From Aneurinibacillus danicus (GTDB taxonomy: Bacteria; Bacillota; Bacilli; Aneurinibacillales; Aneurinibacillaceae): a stretch of 37,717 bases of DNA. Below are positions 8,930-17,833 of this stretch, piece after piece. Location of the stretch: positions 1 through 37,717 of the forward strand of contig NZ_BJXX01000032.1 of NCBI RefSeq assembly GCF_007991215.1, read 5' to 3'. Position numbers and translations under genes: made by a program. Numbering within the stretch: position 1 is the stretch's first letter; each line of letters starts with the position of its first letter. The notes under the pieces were generated by a model. That model was given only the letters and a program-made list of their open reading frames with translations, did no database searches and was not told the origin of the DNA.

Positions 8930-9841
8930 TTATTTGCTGTGCAATGAAGTGATGGCTTCCACCACTTTATCCGGAGCCTCAAAAGGCACGAAATGTCCGA
9001 CACCGTTCAGTATATGAAGTCGTACGTCGCTGAAATACTCATGCAGACGGTCGGACCAGCTGGCCAAAATGACCGGGTCCGCCTCACCCCATAGTACGCT
9101 GACAGGTTGTACGATTTTCATTGTCTCAGGTGCTGCGCCCGCTTCTTTGGCCCTTGCACCCGCACGTGCCCGGTAATACGCGATGCTCCATTTAAACGCC
9201 TGCGGTGCAGCGTATACATCCACAATATGTTCGAATTCGGCAGGACGGACCGCTTCTTTCTTTCCTGTCCAGTGATGATAGAAATGGCTCAAATACATCT
9301 TTACTGTGTTCCGGTCATAGCCAACCAACTCCTCGGCCCAGGGAAGGTTATGAAAGTGCTGGTACCAGAATTGCCCCTGTACCGCCGGGTCAAATCTCCG
9401 GCTGCCGATTCCCGGATAGGGAGGATTCAATAAAACAAGTGAATCTATTTTCTCGGGAATCATACGGGTCAATGTCTGCGCTACCGTAGCACCTATATCA
9501 TGGGCAACAAGCATAACATTTTCTAAGTTCAACTGATGAATCAGCGATAGGATATCTCCGGCGAGCGCTTGAGGAGTATAACCTTCCGCCGGAGGAAGGT
9601 CCGGTTTATCCGATGCTCCGAATCCGCGGAAGTCCGGAGCGATGACATCCGCCTTCTCTGCCAGGGCGGGAATGACGCGGCGCCAATCGTACCAGAATCC
9701 CGGCCAACCGTGAAGCAGAAGTACCGGTTTCCCTGCCCCCTGACGAACATAATGCAGTTTGATTCCGCTATCGCATACAATCTCGTTATGTCCCCACCGC
9801 TCATCGGACGGTGCCAGGTCCAAGAATTTATCGTAGTTCAT
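8930..9841 (-). CDS. Alpha/beta hydrolase, epoxide hydrolase / haloalkane dehalogenase type
   Basis: 303 residues from the ATG at 9841, chosen for GCAGGGG 6 nt upstream; the frame extends further up without a better site. The oxyanion motif HGWPG is at 44-48. The nucleophile elbow reads AHDIG, so the nucleophile is Asp115 rather than Ser, which marks the epoxide hydrolase/dehalogenase branch. The likely acid is D255 (WGEAD) and the base H283 (VGHFVP). The cap region around residues 150-225 is rich in aromatic residues (YLSHFYHHW). The substrate cannot be told. It is monocistronic, downstream of a dispersed repeat. Confidence 0.8.
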   Translation of the reverse strand: MNYDKFLDLAPSDERWGHNEIVCDSGIKLHYVRQGAGKPVLLLHGWPGFWYDWRRVIPALAEKADVIAPDFRGFGASDKPDLPPAEGYTPQALAGDILSLIHQLNLENVMLVAHDIGATVAQTLTRMIPEKIDSLVLLNPPYPGIGSRRFDPAVQGQFWYQHFHNLPWAEELVGYDRNTVKMYLSHFYHHWTGKKEAVRPAEFEHIVDVYAAPQAFKWSIAYYRARAGARAKEAGAAPETMKIVQPVSVLWGEADPVILASWSDRLHEYFSDVRLHILNGVGHFVPFEAPDKVVEAITSLHSK

Positions 9842-9910
9842 GCCATTCCCCTGCCTTCCCAAAAATTTGCTTATTATAGAATAAGATACCATGATATTTC
9901 TAGAAAACAA

Positions 9911-10098
9911 CCATGGCTTTTCAGCCGCAACGCCGACATGAAAATCATAGGAGGGACAGCTGACTTTTGCGGTACGAACAAAAAGAGAGAAGGGAAAGAA
10001 AGGATGATTTCAATGGAGAAAAAGGCGAACGCCTTTTTCTTCCCTGGATCTTTTTTCTCTCCTTCCCTTCTTTCTTTATTTCACGATTTTCACAGGAA
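9911..10098. repeat. Full copy B of the dispersed ~190-bp repeat
   Basis: It aligns over its whole length with the reverse complement of 33731-33919: CCATG-CTTTTC at one end, GACATGAAAAT, then TTTTGCGG, AAAGAGAGAAGGGAA, a central palindrome with arms GAAAAAGGCG and CGCCTTTTTC (10018-10039), TTCCCTGGATCT, and CACGAT-TTCACAG at the other end. Purine-rich and pyrimidine-rich flanks make it an imperfect long hairpin. It sits immediately past the stop of the protease gene, where it could terminate transcription. Confidence 0.85.
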
Positions 10099-10113
10099 AA
10101 TAAAGCTCCTTCT

Positions 10114-13100
10114 CTATTTTGTTTTATTTATTTTGTCCAAAGCCCGTTTCAGCAGCACCACGCCTTCTGCACGGGTGGTATCAGCCCGCGGAGCGTATTC
10201 ATCGCTTTTTCGCCCTACCGCAATACCTGCTTTCACTGCTGCGGCCACCTCTTTTTCTGCCCATAGAGAAATTTCTTTTCGATCCTTGAATTTGCCAAGC
10301 ACCTCGCTCTTCTCCTGCTCACTTATTTCATTCTCCACTTGTTTATACTTTAGAGCACGGGTTATCAAAGCGGAAATTTCCTGACGGGTAATCTTCTGAT
10401 CCGGATAGAAACAACCATCCTTATAACCGCTGATGAATCCTGCTTTGGCTGCAGCTTGCACCGAGCCGTAAGCCCAATGTCCAGGGCCGAGATCTTTGAA
10501 CGTTATCGCGCTGTCTTTATCTTCCTGAAGTCCTAAGATGCGCGTCAGCAGAGCCGTGAACTCGGCTCGGGTAATCGGGCTGTTCGGAGCAAACTTGCCG
10601 TCTCCTATGCCTCTCACATATCCTTGACTAACCATAAACTGAATATCCTGTTCCGCCCAGTGACCTCTCAAATCAGTTAACTCAAACGTTTGCATAACCT
10701 CATCGGTAATCAGCAGGGCAAATCTGCTAAACTTGCTGGTGACGAAGCTGATCGTATGAGTAGCAGGATTGTACGTCCCTCCGATATAATCCCATCTCTT
10801 CGTATCCGGATTGAAACGGTGCGCATGAACCTGACCGGCCAGTGCGGCGGCCTGATCCTCCTTCGGAACCGGAAGATTTACCTGTAACTGCTCTGTAAAT
10901 GTTTTGATACCTACAGCTTCACCGGCTTTCGTAACCGCAGTCACCCGCAGTTCAAAAATGGCTCCGACGACTTTTTTAACCATCGCCGCATTCTCTGCTG
11001 CGTCTGTCACGTTTTTCGCATCTGCCTCATTTAAAGCTGTAGCCGAGAATTCAATAGTGGCTGCATCCTTTATCGGCAATCCGGTAAGTACGGCAGAAGG
11101 AATTGTAAACGTAACACCATTGAATTTTATCTCCAACGCTTTTTTCGTGTCTTCAATTGTTTTAAGTTGATTGATTGTCAGCGAAACGGCCGCTGCTTTA
11201 TCTGATTCGATACGAATGACAGATGCATTGTTATCAAGCGCGTTTTTCACCGCTTGATTTATCTGGTTATCGCTTACTGACTTCGTCCCCTCTTTAGCCG
11301 GATCAGGTGTCGGCTGTACGCTTCCACCGCCGCCGCCAGATCCACCGCTACCCGAGCCGCCGCTACCGCTACCTAGCACAGTAAATGTGCCCTCTTGCAG
11401 CGCGGTAGTCACCGGTCCATTCGGCCCGGAAGCAAATGCCACTTCCACCCGGTAATTTCCTGGCCCAAGGTTCCCCAACGATTCGCTAAAGCCATCATAA
11501 TAAGCAGGCTTGCTCTCATTAAAAATTCTTGTTTCTTTTCCATCCGCCTGTTTCTTGTAGACACGAAGATATGGATAGATTTCCGTTACGGACGGGCCAG
11601 CGGGTTTCGTTTCCTCATGGCTGATGCTATATTCTACATCCTCATTGACTTTGATCTGTCCATTCGCCTGCAAGCGGACAGCAAGTGAACCTTGTTTCTC
11701 TGCCTCACCCGCAGCGGCGCTCCAACTGCTATCTTTATCAATGAATGTGTAGACAACCTTGTTTCCATGTTTGTCCACAATTCCGGAACGTCCGGTTACC
11801 GCTTCTGTGCCTTTTATAGTCGTCTTATCGAGCGATAATTGCGGTACAAACTTGCCGATATGCCAGATTTTTTCTGTCCCGCGTGCAAATGGCTGCTCTT
11901 TCGCTTCTTCCAGGAAATAATTCCATGTATACGCCGGATTCTCCTTATCTCCCAGCGTTAATTTCGTATCCAGATGATATGGAATATCCGCAGCTAAGTA
12001 GAAAGTATGACCTACGGTGTTAAGTTCATTCATTTCATGACGATATGGGTTAAACGGGAAAAGACTGACTCCTCTGAAATCATGATATCCCGCCGTGTCA
12101 GGTTCAAAAACAATTTTTGCTGTATCGGTACCATCCAGCAATACTTTGTTTACCGCTCCTTCGCTACCGGAAACAATCACATCTTTTTGGAACAGGTAAT
12201 AATTCACTTTCTTTCCTTCTCCAGTTCCAACAATGTAATGACCGTCAAAGTGATACGTACCGGGCTCCAACCATGCAACTTCTTTTTTATAGTCGTTGCC
12301 GGTAAATTGATAGAAAGGAACTTTCTGTCCCTCAACCTGTCCCGGGAAAATAATGCCGCGGTCCCGCCGAATTGGATTCTGTATCGCTTTTCCGTCCTGA
12401 TCTTGCGCATTGATTTCAACCCGCTGCATGTTCTCCAGCTTTATCTCTTGCAGTTCATCAAGCGTTGTGAATTGGCGGAAGGCGAACAAATACTCACCTT
12501 TATTGGCGGCCCCATACTCTTTGTCTGTTAGAATATAGATGATTTTTGCCAGATTTCCGTTCTTTTTACTCGATAGCTTAATGTTGTCTTCAATGGCAAG
12601 CTCTCCTGTAGTAGCATTGGCTTTACCTGCGAACGACTTCTCCCATATCATTTCGCCGCCTTCTTCTACTGAATGATAAATCGTGACATTGGCTGCGAAT
12701 GGTTTACCATTTAATGTGGTTTTCATCGTCTTGTATTTTCGGTCATCTTTTACCGTATTCACCATATGACCGGTTAGCTCTTTGCCGGCCAGTGGATTGT
12801 ACTGAAGCTTCAACTCAACGTCATACTTGCCCGGTGTAACGGTAGGCAGTACTACCGCCCAGAACGCCCAATAATAAAACTGGCGGAATTTGTTATTGTA
12901 TATCGTAGAGCCACCCTGACGCGTTACTTTGAAGTTAGGATAAATATCTCCAAAATAATATTCTTGCGTCTGCCAGCTATTGCTTTGCTCATCCAGTCGG
13001 GAGACGGTTGGATTTTCTCCGTTCATATTCTGCTTTTTCCACAATCCACTGCCTTCCAGGGAACCGCGATACATACCGACAAGAAGATTGCCGTATGCAT

Positions 13101-15846
13101 CAGTGAATTTATGCTTTGTAAAGAAATAGTCATAGCTTTTTTGGACCGTAAACTCATCTTCCTGCGGCACATACTCTTTCCCCGCCTTTTTCAGTTGATT
13201 TTTCAACTCTTCTACATCCGGAGCAAATTCTGTGAGAGCAAGCGTTCCGCCTACAGGTATTGAAACCTTGCCGTTTGCCGGAATCTCCACCAATCTCTCC
13301 CCGGTTTCACCGGTACCGAATACATAAATCCAGTTTTGCCCGCCTGCCGGGTCTTTGACTTCAACATCAGCCCAAAAATCATAAGATCCCGGTGTAACCC
13401 GCAGCTTCCTACCGACAAGGGCTTCGTCATTAATCCCGATGGTTTCTTCCGTTCCTTCACTAAACATGTAAAGGATACCATTCACAATTTTATTCTCATC
13501 ATTGCCTGGCGCTAAACCGACTTCACCTGCTTTTGATCCGTCGAATACGATGGTAGTTGCTTGTGAAATTTGTTTTGCCCGTTCATGTAAGAAGTACGTA
13601 GCCTCCGCTGCTTTATTGTAGGCAAACAAATTATATTTTCCCTTATTCATGAAAACCGTTGAAATAGCGGAATCTTCTTCATTTAGAGCCGTGGTCGTTC
13701 CAACGGTTATACCGTTATCGTCGATTAGGGTTGCAAAATACTTTGTATTTTCCAGCTTCTTTTGATTTTCGCCAAGCGTGTTAAGTGTAACCGGAACCGT
13801 TTCTTCTCCCCTGATCGTAAAGACTCCGGGGCCTTCGACTGTCTGATTATATAAAAATACCGTATTTCCTTGTGCTGCATCCGCATAATCAAAGCCGCCG
13901 TATACGACGATCGATACCGTCGTTAAATCCGTCACAATCGTTCCCGGCACTCGTACGACTCCCAAACTATCTGTGCTGCCAGACCATAATAACTTATACG
14001 TATAGGGAGCAGTGGCAGAAGAAGGTACCGGAGTTCCTTCCTGTGCAACAGGCACTTTTGTATAGATGCTTACTTTCGCTCCCGGAGCTCTGTTCCCCTC
14101 AGGGTCAAGCACATTCAGCATGAGACCGTTTGTCGGGCTGTTATTTACGATGACAGGCACGCTTGTACGTCCGATTTCCGTCTCTCCATTCGATGCAACC
14201 GCCCATACCGTGTGTGAACCGTCGGCAATTTTTTTCGTATCCCATGTCGTATTATAAAGCGTCTGTTCTCCCTGCTTATTAACAAGCGCAATTAATTTCT
14301 CTTCATTCACTTCGTCGAGGTAAAAACGTACCGTATTGATAGTTTCGCCGGAAACCCGTGCTTGAATGGATACCTCTCCCATAACATGACCATTTTTTGC
14401 CGGTTCGAGAATTTCAATAGCGGGCCGCTGCTCGGGATCTGTGAGCGGATCAAGTGTTTTCGCCGCATTCAGCTTACCGTACCCGTATGTGTTATCACGT
14501 CCGGCCGTACCTAAATCGGTAGCTGCCGCCGTCATTGCGTAAGCGATATCCGAAGCAGCCGCTCCCGGGTTCTGTAGCTTATATAGCGCCGCTACCGCTG
14601 CTGCATAAGGTGCGGCAAAAGATGTACCGCTTACTTTCGCATAGTATCCTTTGCTTTCATCACCCAGCGTCCCTTTTTCTTTTATCGTCGTAGTAATGAT
14701 ATCTACTCCCGGTGCTACGACATCAAGGGCGCTTCCCTGGTTGGAAAAATCGGCGATTTTATCTTTATCCTGTGTGATGGCGCCTACCGTTACCACATCG
14801 GGCAGCGCCGCCGGGTATACAGCATCTACATTGGTAGCCGAATTTCCTGCAGCGGCGACGACAAGTATTCCTTTGTTCTGGGCATACTTGACTGCCTGCT
14901 CAATCGCTTGGCTATATTTTCCACCCAAACTCAAATTGATGATATCAACACCCTGGTCGGCAGCATATTGAATTCCGTTGGCAATATCAAACGTGCTTCC
15001 GGCTCCTTTATCATGCATAACCTTAACGGGATATATCTTAACATCAGCCAATCCGGCAGCCCCTGCTATTCCTTTTTGATTGTTATAGAGAGCGCTAATG
15101 ATACCGGCTACCTGGGTACCGTGTCCATGATCATCCTTACTGTCGCGATTCTCCGGATATAACGTACCATCCGACTTTCTTTCAGCGAAGTTTTTCCCCT
15201 GCAATACACGGTCTTCTAGATCCGGATGGCTATCGTCTACGCCTGTGTCAATAACAGCAACCTTCACAGTGCCCGATAGCTCCTTCACTTTTTCCCAGGC
15301 TTCTTCTGCCTTTATGTTTTTCAGCGCCCACTGCTGATCGAAATACTCATCTGTAATTGCCTCCTGACCGGATATATCGGAAAACACCGTATATTCCTGG
15401 TTAGGCTCCGCATATTCAACAGCAGGATTTTGTTCCAGCTCCTCTATTACTTGCGCCATATCTTCCCCGGGTTGCAGGGTATATAGACTTATTCCGCTGT
15501 CTGATTGCTCTACTTCCTCTATTCCCATCACAGCAAGGGTAGACTTTGCCTGCTCCTCTTTTCCTTTTTTATATTTAACAATAATTTCACCTGGACTCTC
15601 TTTCTCTGAAGCGATTATTTCAGGATTAAGCTCCCCTGGTTCCACCGGATCTACGATAATACTATCAGCGGAAGTCGTTTCTTCTCCATCTGCAAGACGA
15701 TTCTCTTCATCGGAAGCGGCTGTTGTCTCCAGGACACTCTCTGCCTCTAAGGCTTGCCCTGTTCCTAAGGGGAAAAGCATGGTAAAAACAAAGACAAAGC
15801 TCAACAGCGAGCCGACAAACCTGTGCCAGTTTTTCTTTTTTAACAT
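10114..15846 (-). CDS. SLH-anchored giant subtilisin-like serine protease (S8)
   Basis: 1910 residues from the ATG at 15846; GAGGAGAGG fits that start, whereas the GTG two codons upstream is too close. A signal peptide (Lys-rich N terminus, hydrophobic to about residue 30, TGQALEAES cleavage region) is followed by an inhibitor-type propeptide (about 85-155; GEIIVKYKKG). The S8 domain (about 170-465) has D200 (VIDTGVDDSHPD), H242 (DHGHGTQVAG), N335 (AAAGNS) and S409 (SGTSFAAPY). A very long beta-rich region of Ig-like modules follows, then a Gly/Ser linker (around GGSGSGGSGGGGG) and a ~160-residue domain. Three SLH repeats close the protein, with the binding triplets ITRAE, ITRQE and TTRAE. 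It should be secreted and held on pyruvylated cell-wall polymer. The substrate may be S-layer proteins or peptides for nutrition. Confidence 0.95.
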   Translation of the reverse strand: MLKKKNWHRFVGSLLSFVFVFTMLFPLGTGQALEAESVLETTAASDEENRLADGEETTSADSIIVDPVEPGELNPEIIASEKESPGEIIVKYKKGKEEQAKSTLAVMGIEEVEQSDSGISLYTLQPGEDMAQVIEELEQNPAVEYAEPNQEYTVFSDISGQEAITDEYFDQQWALKNIKAEEAWEKVKELSGTVKVAVIDTGVDDSHPDLEDRVLQGKNFAERKSDGTLYPENRDSKDDHGHGTQVAGIISALYNNQKGIAGAAGLADVKIYPVKVMHDKGAGSTFDIANGIQYAADQGVDIINLSLGGKYSQAIEQAVKYAQNKGILVVAAAGNSATNVDAVYPAALPDVVTVGAITQDKDKIADFSNQGSALDVVAPGVDIITTTIKEKGTLGDESKGYYAKVSGTSFAAPYAAAVAALYKLQNPGAAASDIAYAMTAAATDLGTAGRDNTYGYGKLNAAKTLDPLTDPEQRPAIEILEPAKNGHVMGEVSIQARVSGETINTVRFYLDEVNEEKLIALVNKQGEQTLYNTTWDTKKIADGSHTVWAVASNGETEIGRTSVPVIVNNSPTNGLMLNVLDPEGNRAPGAKVSIYTKVPVAQEGTPVPSSATAPYTYKLLWSGSTDSLGVVRVPGTIVTDLTTVSIVVYGGFDYADAAQGNTVFLYNQTVEGPGVFTIRGEETVPVTLNTLGENQKKLENTKYFATLIDDNGITVGTTTALNEEDSAISTVFMNKGKYNLFAYNKAAEATYFLHERAKQISQATTIVFDGSKAGEVGLAPGNDENKIVNGILYMFSEGTEETIGINDEALVGRKLRVTPGSYDFWADVEVKDPAGGQNWIYVFGTGETGERLVEIPANGKVSIPVGGTLALTEFAPDVEELKNQLKKAGKEYVPQEDEFTVQKSYDYFFTKHKFTDAYGNLLVGMYRGSLEGSGLWKKQNMNGENPTVSRLDEQSNSWQTQEYYFGDIYPNFKVTRQGGSTIYNNKFRQFYYWAFWAVVLPTVTPGKYDVELKLQYNPLAGKELTGHMVNTVKDDRKYKTMKTTLNGKPFAANVTIYHSVEEGGEMIWEKSFAGKANATTGELAIEDNIKLSSKKNGNLAKIIYILTDKEYGAANKGEYLFAFRQFTTLDELQEIKLENMQRVEINAQDQDGKAIQNPIRRDRGIIFPGQVEGQKVPFYQFTGNDYKKEVAWLEPGTYHFDGHYIVGTGEGKKVNYYLFQKDVIVSGSEGAVNKVLLDGTDTAKIVFEPDTAGYHDFRGVSLFPFNPYRHEMNELNTVGHTFYLAADIPYHLDTKLTLGDKENPAYTWNYFLEEAKEQPFARGTEKIWHIGKFVPQLSLDKTTIKGTEAVTGRSGIVDKHGNKVVYTFIDKDSSWSAAAGEAEKQGSLAVRLQANGQIKVNEDVEYSISHEETKPAGPSVTEIYPYLRVYKKQADGKETRIFNESKPAYYDGFSESLGNLGPGNYRVEVAFASGPNGPVTTALQEGTFTVLGSGSGGSGSGGSGGGGGSVQPTPDPAKEGTKSVSDNQINQAVKNALDNNASVIRIESDKAAAVSLTINQLKTIEDTKKALEIKFNGVTFTIPSAVLTGLPIKDAATIEFSATALNEADAKNVTDAAENAAMVKKVVGAIFELRVTAVTKAGEAVGIKTFTEQLQVNLPVPKEDQAAALAGQVHAHRFNPDTKRWDYIGGTYNPATHTISFVTSKFSRFALLITDEVMQTFELTDLRGHWAEQDIQFMVSQGYVRGIGDGKFAPNSPITRAEFTALLTRILGLQEDKDSAITFKDLGPGHWAYGSVQAAAKAGFISGYKDGCFYPDQKITRQEISALITRALKYKQVENEISEQEKSEVLGKFKDRKEISLWAEKEVAAAVKAGIAVGRKSDEYAPRADTTRAEGVVLLKRALDKINKTK

Positions 15847-15885
15847 ATACACCTCTCCTCAAAAAGCGTAATTCTCTCTTTTTAA

Positions 15886-15927
15886 AACAAAAAACTCTTC
15901 TTAAAAAATAAGTTTTTAAGAAGAGTT
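15886..15927 (-). terminator. Strong terminator after the Fur-box gene
   Basis: Perfect 15-bp arms AACTCTTCTTAAAAA / TTTTTAAGAAGAGTT around a 5-nt loop (15893-15927), followed on the minus strand by TTTTTTG. It separates the small gene from the protease gene. No clear promoter remains in the 40 bp before the protease, so some read-through or a weak promoter inside the hairpin may drive that gene. Confidence 0.85.
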
Positions 15928-15955
15928 CACCCACAGAACCGACCTTCAATTGTAT

Positions 15956-16144
15956 TCACATCGTTGATACCGAAGCAGTGTCCACCACATAACGATACTG
16001 TTTGCCGCAATGAATAATAACCTCTTTTTGTCCCCTTTTTAAAATCTTCATTTCCACCCGTAATTCGCCGAATCCATCATGCTGAAAAAGGCTTTTATAC
16101 AATTCTTCGATTTTTTTCAACACGATTTCATTCGTAACCTTCAC
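15956..16144 (-). CDS. Small protein behind a Fur box, function unknown
   Basis: 62 residues from the GTG at 16144, with AGGTG 6 nt upstream. The frame is open up to a TTG at 16231, but that TTG belongs to the -35 hexamer TTGACA, and the upstream AT-rich stretch only mimics a membrane helix. The protein has an amphipathic N-terminal helix (EIVLKKIEELYKSLF) and a basic beta-like C half (LRVEMKILKRGQKEVIIHCGKQYRYVV) with one Cys. I do not recognise the family; the size and layout recall YezD-like (DUF2292) proteins, but the sequence is not a clear match. Its own promoter, Fur box and terminator make it a monocistronic unit, probably induced by iron limitation. Confidence 0.7.
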   Translation of the reverse strand: MKVTNEIVLKKIEELYKSLFQHDGFGELRVEMKILKRGQKEVIIHCGKQYRYVVDTASVSTM

Positions 16145-16185
16145 TTTTTTCACCTCTGCTTTACTTTGTATGAATAAGATGAATA

Positions 16186-16231
16186 TGATAATCAATATCA
16201 ATAATGTATATTTTTCTTCTTTTTTTGTCAA
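16186..16231 (-). promoter_or_regulatory. Sigma-A promoter with Fur box
   Basis: On the minus strand TTGACA (16226-16231), a 17-bp spacer and TACATT (16203-16208), then TGATATTGATTATCA (16186-16200). That last 15-mer differs at one position from the 7-1-7 Fur consensus TGATAATnATTATCA and covers the expected start site. The -35 overlaps the stop codon of the MFS gene. Confidence 0.75.
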
Positions 16232-17475
16232 TATTTATTTAATTTTAATTCTTCACTTTCTGAAGAATCATGAACCCTCTTGAGAATCATCCGTTCTTTC
16301 GCTACTTCTTTGTTTAATTGCGTGGATAACAGAAAAGCCAGGAGCAGAAGCCCATCACAAAGCAGTAATGCCGAAGGAATTCCCCCAAAATGGTCGATCA
16401 TCCAGCCGCCAAGCCCCGGTCCAAGCAGTTGTCCTACAGCAAAGTATACCGTTACATATCCTAAGGCAATGGGCGCATAAGATGGATGAATCTGCTCTGT
16501 CGAGCTAGCCTGAATGAGAGAAAGCATCCCTACAATCGTAATCCCCCAGAGGAACTGGCTGATCAAAAACCCGAAGCGTACGGGGAATATGATGGGAATC
16601 AGCATCGCAATCGCCCCTAAGAAAAGCGTGATAAGCAGGGACTTCTTTCGCCCAATCTTGTCTGAAACAGTTCCCCACAATGGCCCACTAAAAATGGACA
16701 TAAAACCTCCCAAGGCCATTATTTGACCGGCTGAATACCGATCAATACGGGCTTCTAAAATAAAACTAAAAAGGAAGTTCTGTGGAATTAAATACGCAAA
16801 GCCAATGAATCCATAGATGATGGCTACCAACAATACTCCTTTATGTAAGTACACCCCGCGAAGAAGAGAATCATCTTTCTTCGCCGTTCGGCATAAAGGT
16901 ATTGGCGGATCTCGAAGGATTATCTGGGCAACAAGGGCAGATAGCAAAGAAATCAGCCCGAATAAAAGCCAGAGGTATCGCCAGCCGCTGATAGAAAACC
17001 AAGTGGTAAACAGTGGTATGAGCGAGCTTGAGATCAGCGTCCCTATTCCTATTCCACTAGCGAGAAATCCTATCATCATCCCTCTTTGCTGCGGAAACCA
17101 TCCAACGACAATATTAACCAACGGGGTATACGTAAGAGCCGTACCGATACCGATAAGCACCATACCTGCCAGACAGGTAAGATAACTTGTAATCCAGGAC
17201 AAATACAGCAACCCGCAGGCCACAAGTAACGTCCCCAGAATTACCAGCCGCTTCGAGCCCCATTTCGTAGCGAAAATACCGACAAAGAACACCATCCCCA
17301 AATACCCGATCGAAGTTGATGTGCCCAACAACCCTGCCTGTTCGTAGGTAAGTGATAAACTCTCCTTTATAAAGGGCATTAGAATCCCATAAGACATCCT
17401 GCCAAAGCCGAGAGTACTAATCGTCACCATCGCACTCGCGAAGGCATACCTCCAAATTTGCTGCTCCTGACCCAT
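16228..17475 (-). CDS. MFS transporter, YbfB/YjiJ type
   Basis: 415 residues from the ATG at 17475 (AAGGGG, 7-nt spacing); a TTG one codon upstream is spaced worse. Twelve hydrophobic segments and the signature GFGRMSYGILMPFIKESLSLTYEQAGLLGTS in pieces (TM1-TM2) match the YbfB/YjiJ group. The cytoplasmic loop between halves carries GTVSDKIGRKKS, the MFS motif A, at the start of the second half. The substrate is unknown. The gene is upstream of, and on the same strand as, the Fur-box gene but separated from it by the latter's promoter, so iron regulation of the transporter itself is not implied. Confidence 0.85.
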   Translation of the reverse strand: MGQEQQIWRYAFASAMVTISTLGFGRMSYGILMPFIKESLSLTYEQAGLLGTSTSIGYLGMVFFVGIFATKWGSKRLVILGTLLVACGLLYLSWITSYLTCLAGMVLIGIGTALTYTPLVNIVVGWFPQQRGMMIGFLASGIGIGTLISSSLIPLFTTWFSISGWRYLWLLFGLISLLSALVAQIILRDPPIPLCRTAKKDDSLLRGVYLHKGVLLVAIIYGFIGFAYLIPQNFLFSFILEARIDRYSAGQIMALGGFMSIFSGPLWGTVSDKIGRKKSLLITLFLGAIAMLIPIIFPVRFGFLISQFLWGITIVGMLSLIQASSTEQIHPSYAPIALGYVTVYFAVGQLLGPGLGGWMIDHFGGIPSALLLCDGLLLLAFLLSTQLNKEVAKERMILKRVHDSSESEELKLNKY

Positions 17476-17833
17476 CAATCCACCCCTTAAATAAAATTTA
17501 GAATTATCTATAAATTAAAAATAAAGCACGTGACCTTTAGAGAACGACGGTGTTGTAAGCTTACAAACGAGCGAATTTTATGACGATAACAAAACGTAAA
17601 GATGCTATCTGAGCATAAGAAAACCAGTTGTGTACGTCCAACTGGTTTTTCAGATATCGAAGATTTTTAGCTGTTATACGCTTAACCATTCAAAAGCATC
17701 TTCGTATTTGTGATATCCCTTGCATCCGGCATGGAACCGTATCCCTTTGTTTCTATTATCCTTGAAAATTCAAAAAAATCAATCTTTGTCTATGCCGTTT
17801 GCCCATATTTTCAAAAATAGGTTAAGAGATAAT
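17476..17833. other. Gene-free stretch between the MFS gene and larC
   Basis: It holds the terminator at 17619-17650 and a perfect 14-bp palindrome TTGTAAGCTTACAA (17553-17566), a plausible operator for the MFS gene. On the minus strand between about 17790 and 17674 a short frame ends in KGYHKYEDAFEWLSV; it reads like the tail of a protein but has no start and no recognised family, so it may be gene debris. Confidence 0.5.
17619..17650 (-). terminator. Terminator downstream of larC
   Basis: Arms AAAACCAGTTG / CAACTGGTTTT with an 8-nt loop and T-runs on both strands, so it can act in both directions. It probably ends the lar operon. Confidence 0.75.

Noticed and set aside
9967-10266. Open frame inside repeat copy B whose protein resembles one inside copy C (33587-33862): both contain EKGERLFLPWI
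   Set aside because: The similarity follows from the DNA repeat itself; the frames start at TTG or extend into neighbouring genes, have no ribosome site and run through the hairpin.
17674-17790. Minus-strand frames ending in KGYHKYEDAFEWLSV and in ARDITNTKMLLNG
   Set aside because: They look protein-like but have no start, overlap each other in different frames and match no family I know; mentioned only as possible debris in the gap.
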